Translations under genes and position numbers: made by a program
In this document: positions 7,039 through 10,204 of the stretch, in pieces
Position numbering within the stretch: position 1 is the first letter of the stretch
How the letters are laid out: each line of letters begins with the position of its first letter
The notes under the pieces: model-generated
Database searches by the model: none
What the model was told of the DNA's origin: nothing
Seen by the model: the letters and a program-made list of their open reading frames with translations, nothing else
Source of the DNA: Planctomycetaceae bacterium
GTDB lineage: Bacteria > Planctomycetota > Planctomycetia > Pirellulales > Thermoguttaceae
Direction of reading: 5' to 3'
DNA length: 10,204 nt
Assembly (NCBI GenBank): GCA_031288765.1
Contig: JAITQV010000289.1
Coordinates: 1 to 10,204, forward strand

Positions 7039-9093
7039 TTATTCAAATTTTTTGCGTTTTTCTTCTTGTTGTTTTCGCAACATTTCTTGTATTTGAAGCA
7101 ATTTATTGACTCGTTCCGTTTTGGTCAAGTTGTTATCGCGAAGAGTTCCGATGTCGGTAATTTTCGTGCGTTCCGAATCTCTTCGGTTAAAACCGTCAAT
7201 AATTTCCCGAATCAGTCTTGTCCGTAATTCTTTGTCCAATTGCGGTTCTTCTATCTCTTCACGAAGCGATTGGCTAAGTTTTTTCAATTCATCATTATAA
7301 TCCGGTTGTTCCGAATCATCGCCGCCGAAAAATTTTTTACGCCCCGATTCATCCAATTCCACAAGAAAATTCTTAATTTGGAGATCATCGAAGGAAACCA
7401 TCAAACGTTGGAATGTTGCCGGTCTGTTCTGTTCGATTAGTTTATTACATTTTTCATAAATGATTCGCGTAACCGGCGACCGGCAGCGTTCCGGCGGCAC
7501 CGTTTCCCAAAACTCGTAAATTGCCGTCGGATCCGCAAGCCAAAGTTCAAGCATATCCTGTTCCAGCGTGTCCGGCAATAAGTTTTTATCGTTCCATAAT
7601 TCATTGAAGTTCTCAGCATTTTCCGCAACATTTTCTTCCTGATTGAAATTGTGTTTTATTTCTATTTCGGCTTTGTGCTGTTTTTCTTTCAATCTCCGTC
7701 TGATTTCGTCCACCGGCATCAAAAACCGTACCGACAAATTTTGTATCGTCTTTTCAATCCGAAACCGTACCGGATTATCCGGCGCTGTTCCTTTGATCGG
7801 AGCGAAGGCGATAATTTCAAGGATTGCATCCAACGCCTTACTCGAACCGATAATATCGTTCTTCAAATCAACGCCGCGTGTTTTTGAGCGGAAAATATGT
7901 TCCAATGCATCTGTTGTTTCCGTTTTCAGCAATAATTCCAATGCTTCCGCGCCGTGCTGTTCCAAAAATTCGCAGGGATCAAGCCCTTCCGGTAAAATCA
8001 ACACCGCCATATCGACACCTTCCGCGATAAAATCTTTCAATACCTGATCGCTTTCGGCTTTCATTTGACCGGCTTTATCGCCGTCGAGCATTAAAATAAT
8101 TTTATCGGCATTTAATCGCGACAATAACCGGATGTGTGCCGGACCTAACGCTGTTCCGAGTACCGCAACCGCATCGCCGAACCCGAATTGGTGGGCAACG
8201 ATGCAATCGGTGTATCCTTCCATAATCAACGCCCGATGTGTGTCTTTAATTTGGTGTCGGGCGAGGTCGAGTCCGTAAAGGACTTTATGTTTTGAAAATA
8301 ATGATGTTTCCGATGAATTGAGGTATTTTCTGTCTTTATGCCATGAATCACGGCTAAGCGGCGAATCGGGAATCAGCCGTCCGCCGAATGCCGCTGTCCG
8401 TCCGTTTTCGTCACGAATAGGGAAAATCAACCGCCCGCGAAAAAAATCCTCGCTCTTTTTTTTCAAGTTGCCGACGATTTCCAAAATTTGCAGGCGTTCG
8501 GGTTTACGTTTCACTTTATTGACAAGCCATTCGTATTCCATTGGGGCGTAACCGAGTTGGAATTTTTTAACGGCGTTGTTGTCGATTCCGCGTTCCGCCA
8601 AATATTTTCGTGCAATTTCCGCTTCCTCCAGATGAAGTAAAGCTTCGTGATAACTTTTCGCAAGCCAATCCGCCGCCTGAAATAATTGTTTTCGGGTTAT
8701 TTCAATTGCCGGCGGTTCTGATGTTACATTTTCTCCGTATTCTGTTGTTTGTTCTTTATTTTCCGTTTTCCATTCATTCTTTTCGGCTTTCCGTTTTTTC
8801 GGCAGTACAATACCGGCTTTATCGGCGAGGATTTCGAGAGCCTCTTTGAAGCCGACATTTTCAATTTTCATTACAAACGAAAAAACATCGCCGCCGATAT
8901 CGCAAACCCAACATTTGAACGTTTGCCGTGCCGGATTAACCTGAAGGCTTGGTTTTGAATCGTCATGCCATGGGCAACGACCGACATAATTCCGACCGGA
9001 TCGCCGTAACGGTACATATTGCGACACCAGATCGACAATGTCGATTGCCTCACGAATCCGTTCCTTCACTTGATCGTCGGAAGAAATAGACAC
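7039..9093 (-). CDS. dnaG: DNA primase
   Basis: A 684-aa DnaG-type primase, which makes the RNA primers for replication together with the replicative helicase. The N-terminal zinc domain has C40, H43, C61 and C64 (RCPWHDDSKPSL ... FKCWVCDIGGDVFSF). After a hydrophilic linker (about 97-130) comes the catalytic core with the basic 'RKYLNSSETSLFSKHK' motif (256-270). The TOPRIM fold follows, with E292 in 'MEGYTDC' and D337/D339 in 'MLDGDKAG', the metal-binding residues, so the enzyme looks functional. The C-terminal region (about 480-684) is divergent and helical, as expected for the helicase-interaction domain. Its length is a little above the usual 580-650. The start is GTG, backed by a strong AAAGGAG ending 9 nt upstream; the next residues ISSDDQVKERIREAIDIVDLVS match family N-termini. 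It is first in the cluster with the YcxB-like gene and rpoD. Confidence 0.96.
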   Translation of the reverse strand: MSISSDDQVKERIREAIDIVDLVSQYVPLRRSGRNYVGRCPWHDDSKPSLQVNPARQTFKCWVCDIGGDVFSFVMKIENVGFKEALEILADKAGIVLPKKRKAEKNEWKTENKEQTTEYGENVTSEPPAIEITRKQLFQAADWLAKSYHEALLHLEEAEIARKYLAERGIDNNAVKKFQLGYAPMEYEWLVNKVKRKPERLQILEIVGNLKKKSEDFFRGRLIFPIRDENGRTAAFGGRLIPDSPLSRDSWHKDRKYLNSSETSLFSKHKVLYGLDLARHQIKDTHRALIMEGYTDCIVAHQFGFGDAVAVLGTALGPAHIRLLSRLNADKIILMLDGDKAGQMKAESDQVLKDFIAEGVDMAVLILPEGLDPCEFLEQHGAEALELLLKTETTDALEHIFRSKTRGVDLKNDIIGSSKALDAILEIIAFAPIKGTAPDNPVRFRIEKTIQNLSVRFLMPVDEIRRRLKEKQHKAEIEIKHNFNQEENVAENAENFNELWNDKNLLPDTLEQDMLELWLADPTAIYEFWETVPPERCRSPVTRIIYEKCNKLIEQNRPATFQRLMVSFDDLQIKNFLVELDESGRKKFFGGDDSEQPDYNDELKKLSQSLREEIEEPQLDKELRTRLIREIIDGFNRRDSERTKITDIGTLRDNNLTKTERVNKLLQIQEMLRKQQEEKRKKFE

Positions 9094-9326
9094 GTTTTTC
9101 GGCTCCTTTAAGACAGAACTCCTTTTCTTCTTGTCTTGAAACAGCCGCCTTGCGGGAACTCGGCGTCTGTTATGGTTACGGCAAATCTTTTGCCGTGTTT
9201 TAATGGGGTTATTAAAATGAACACGCTGCCGGAAATCGTAATATAACTGACATATACTTTTAATTGACGGGCATTCACGAAAAATTTACTTTGACGATTT
9301 ACCGCCGAACAAATTCCCTAACAGTG
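9094..9326 (-). promoter_or_regulatory. Long structured 5' leader of dnaG
   Basis: Between the predicted transcription start (about 9326) and the GTG lie about 230 nt with no ORF of note. The gene-proximal half is tiled by four inverted repeats almost end to end. They are 9110-9137 (6 bp, a one-base bulge, 3 bp; 9-nt loop), 9140-9171 (10-nt arms with one mismatch), 9178-9196 (perfect 8 bp ACGGCAAA, 3-nt loop) and 9198-9217 (perfect 7 bp, AT-only). The first abuts the AAAGGAG ribosome site and shows a second AAAAGGAG in its own loop. None is followed by a U run on the - strand, so they are not simple terminators for dnaG. Regulation of translation or mRNA stability is an inference. Confidence 0.5.
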
Positions 9327-9332
9327 CGGAGA

Positions 9333-9361
9333 AGTATAGAGTATTTTTCAAAACGGGTCAA
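9333..9361 (-). promoter_or_regulatory. Sigma-70 promoter for dnaG
   Basis: On the - strand, TTGACC (9361-9356) is followed after exactly 17 bp by TATACT (9338-9333). This is a 5/6 match to both consensus boxes at optimal spacing. Transcription would begin near 9325-9327 and run through the long leader into dnaG. It is the best promoter-like sequence I could find in the window. Confidence 0.7.
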
Positions 9362-9419
9362 GACGAATTTTCTCTGATTTTAAAAATAGTGATAACCGGC
9401 AATTATTCGGTCGTTTGTC

Positions 9420-9576
9420 GAGCAATTGTGTAAAAACAAACCATATTTTCAACCTGATTCTTCTAACAAAACAACCGTTGTAGTTAATAGACCTTTTCGC
9501 TATCCACTATTAGTTATAAGGTTGTTTTGTTTGGAGAAATCCGGTTGAAAATAAGGTTTGTTTTACACAATGGCTC
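9420..9576. repeat. 157-bp near-perfect palindromic element (MITE-like)
   Basis: The left arm 9425-9476 and right arm 9520-9571 are both 52 nt and are inverted copies of each other, differing by one compensating indel in each arm and a few substitutions. Shared blocks include ATTGTGTAAAA, TATTTTCAACC and AACAAAACAACC. A further 5 nt outside (9420-9424 and 9572-9576, GAGCA against GAGCC) pair at four positions. The 43-nt centre also pairs partly (TAGTTAATAG against CTATTAGTTA), so transcribed RNA could fold into one rod. There is no coding content. The size, long terminal inverted repeats and extra arm copy nearby suit a miniature transposable element or a bacterial palindromic repeat. No clear target-site duplication is visible. 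Confidence 0.75.
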
Positions 9577-10013
9577 TACTAAAAAGTGAAGAGATACAAA
9601 AAAATAACTTCACGGAACAATTTGCGTGTAATCTTAGTGTTTTCAAGATATTACGGAATATTTTGTGCTTGGGAACTGAAGACGCGTTCTCGGGTACGAG
9701 AGTCGCGGACTCGAGTACGGAAGACGCGTTCTCGGGTACGAGAGTAGCTGACTCGAGTACGATAGAAGCGGACTCGAGTACGAGAGTTGCGGACTCGAGT
9801 ACGAGAGTCGCGTACCCGAGAACGAGAGTCGCGTACTCGAGTACGGAAGCCGCGTACCCGAGTACGGAACCTCCAATCCTGAGAAAGGGACGAACAAAGA
9901 GATATTTCTTTCATTGTTTTTTGGGATATATTCGGGCGTTTGTTGGACAATGGCACAATCAAGTAGGCAATGTCCTGCAAATATTCCGCGAGTTTCTGTG
10001 TTTTCCGCGTTAA
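9570..10013 (+). CDS. Doubtful ORF across the 21-bp tandem array
   Basis: A 147-aa frame from ATG 9570 to TAA 10011-10013 (also open from a TTG at 9558). About a third of it is a 7-residue repeat of the DSSTRVA type encoded by the 21-bp array, flanked by unique ends with no recognisable domain. Evidence against it is substantial. The ATG lies in the end of the palindromic element, there is no good ribosome site (only AAGG 13 nt upstream), and the array is open in antisense frames too (9651-9980 and 9643-9897). Only three of ten variable repeat columns fall in third codon positions. It could still be a fast-evolving repeat protein, but I would not call it a gene without expression or conservation data. 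Confidence 0.15.
   Translation: MALLKSEEIQKNNFTEQFACNLSVFKILRNILCLGTEDAFSGTRVADSSTEDAFSGTRVADSSTIEADSSTRVADSSTRVAYPRTRVAYSSTEAAYPSTEPPILRKGRTKRYFFHCFLGYIRAFVGQWHNQVGNVLQIFREFLCFPR
9644..9655 (+). repeat. 12-bp direct repeat, left copy
   Basis: CAAGATATTACG occurs here and again at 10040-10051, 396 bp away, on either side of the tandem array. The exact match and bracketing position suggest a target-site duplication or recombination footprint, but the stretch is AT-rich and chance is possible. Confidence 0.4.
9668..9871. repeat. Array of about 9.7 copies of a 21-bp tandem repeat
   Basis: Units start at 9668 (diverged), 9689, 9710, 9731, 9752, 9773, 9794, 9815 and 9836, with a 15-nt partial unit at 9857-9871. 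There are no spacers, so it is not a CRISPR array. The core is CTCGAGTACGAGAG followed by a variable seven bases, mostly TCGCGGA or TCGCGTA. About ten columns vary and the rest are fixed in units 1-8. Each unit carries the palindrome ACTCGAGT or a one-base variant, and neighbouring units form GAGTC-GCG-GACTC hairpins. The array is clearly GC-richer than its AT-rich surroundings. Confidence 0.9.
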
Positions 10014-10039
10014 AAAAAAGTATTTATTCAGCCGATTGC

Positions 10040-10051
10040 CAAGATATTACG
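10040..10051 (+). repeat. 12-bp direct repeat, right copy
   Basis: Second exact copy of CAAGATATTACG. Its last six bases are also the first six of the third palindrome-arm copy that starts at 10046. Confidence 0.4.
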
Positions 10052-10202
10052 CAGGACAAACCTTATTTTCAACCTGATTTTTCCAAACAAAACAACCTCA
10101 GTAGCCAAAATTTTCTCACAAAATCAACCTTATTACCTTATTCCTTTATTTTTTATATCTATTGTTTTTACTTGTTATTTGGGGAATTTACTTTGTCCTG
10201 CG
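10046..10202. repeat. Second, diverged palindromic element with a third arm copy
   Basis: Bases 10046-10097 align without gaps to the inverted right arm of the first element (9520-9571), matching at about 45 of 52 positions; most differences are transitions. The segment starts near CGCAGGACAAA (10050-10060), and an exact inverted copy of these 11 bases lies at 10192-10202, giving a 153-bp unit close in size to the first element. Beyond that terminal block the right arm no longer resembles the left, and the interior is AT-rich with no ORF. The window ends two bases later, so the right boundary is unproven. Confidence 0.6.
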
Positions 10203-10204
10203 GA

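Noticed and set aside
9178..9204. Intrinsic terminator on the + strand (ACGGCAAA hairpin followed by GTTTTAAT)
   Set aside because: There is no + strand gene upstream to terminate, and the stem sits within a run of leader stem-loops of dnaG.
9265..9293. + strand promoter TTGACG with TACTTT at 17 bp
   Set aside because: The -10 match is poor and no + strand gene lies at a sensible distance.
9425..9571. Retron-like msr/msd hairpin
   Set aside because: The long palindrome recalls one, but no reverse transcriptase or conserved priming motif is visible in the window.
9668..9871. Possible CRISPR array
   Set aside because: The units are directly adjacent with no unique spacers, and no cas gene is present in the window.
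9643..9980. Antisense repeat-rich ORFs (9643-9897 and 9651-9980)
   Set aside because: They exist because a 21-bp period keeps every unit in frame; they have no start signals, domains or coding bias.
9283..10195. 11-bp match AATTTACTTTG at 9283-9293 and 10185-10195
   Set aside because: It is short and AT-rich, and lies at an unrelated place relative to the palindromic elements, so chance is the simplest explanation.

Overview
The window looks like chromosomal DNA from an AT-rich member of the PVC group, most likely a planctomycete. This is an inference from gene content. The clues are a XylR-type regulator that fuses a periplasmic-binding-protein-like domain to an AraC-type helix-turn-helix domain, a large membrane-anchored DUF4175-like protein, and dnaG close to rpoD. 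I cannot name a species from sequence alone.

Left part (1-4319, + strand): the 3' end of an Rpn/PD-(D/E)XK-type transposase-nuclease gene runs in from the left edge and is followed by a strong intrinsic terminator (486-537). Next come the xylR-like regulator (start taken at 648) and, 27 nt after its stop, the 800-aa DUF4175-like envelope protein. These two may be co-transcribed. They converge on rpoD, and the 143-nt gap between them holds a perfect 14-bp stem followed by nine T residues.

Middle part (4463-9093, - strand): a housekeeping cluster reads dnaG, then a small three-helix YcxB-like membrane protein, then rpoD (major sigma factor). dnaG and rpoD belong to the classical macromolecular-synthesis operon (rpsU-dnaG-rpoD). 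Here rpsU is not next to them and the YcxB-like gene sits between the two. A near-consensus sigma-70 promoter (TTGACC, 17 bp, TATACT) lies about 240 nt upstream of dnaG. Four consecutive stem-loops tile the half of the leader nearest the gene. Zinc ligands, TOPRIM acidic residues and sigma regions 1.2-4.2 all appear intact.

Right part (9420-10204): there is no recognisable gene. It holds a 157-bp near-perfect palindromic element (9420-9576), then a GC-rich array of nearly ten 21-bp tandem repeats (9668-9871), then a third copy of the palindrome arm (10046-10097). That third copy is the left end of a second, more diverged element whose terminal bases pair with the last bases of the window. A 12-bp direct repeat brackets the array. 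The array is open in several frames on both strands because 21 is a multiple of three, so the ORFs over it are doubtful. This is the least explained part of the window and the best target for follow-up.
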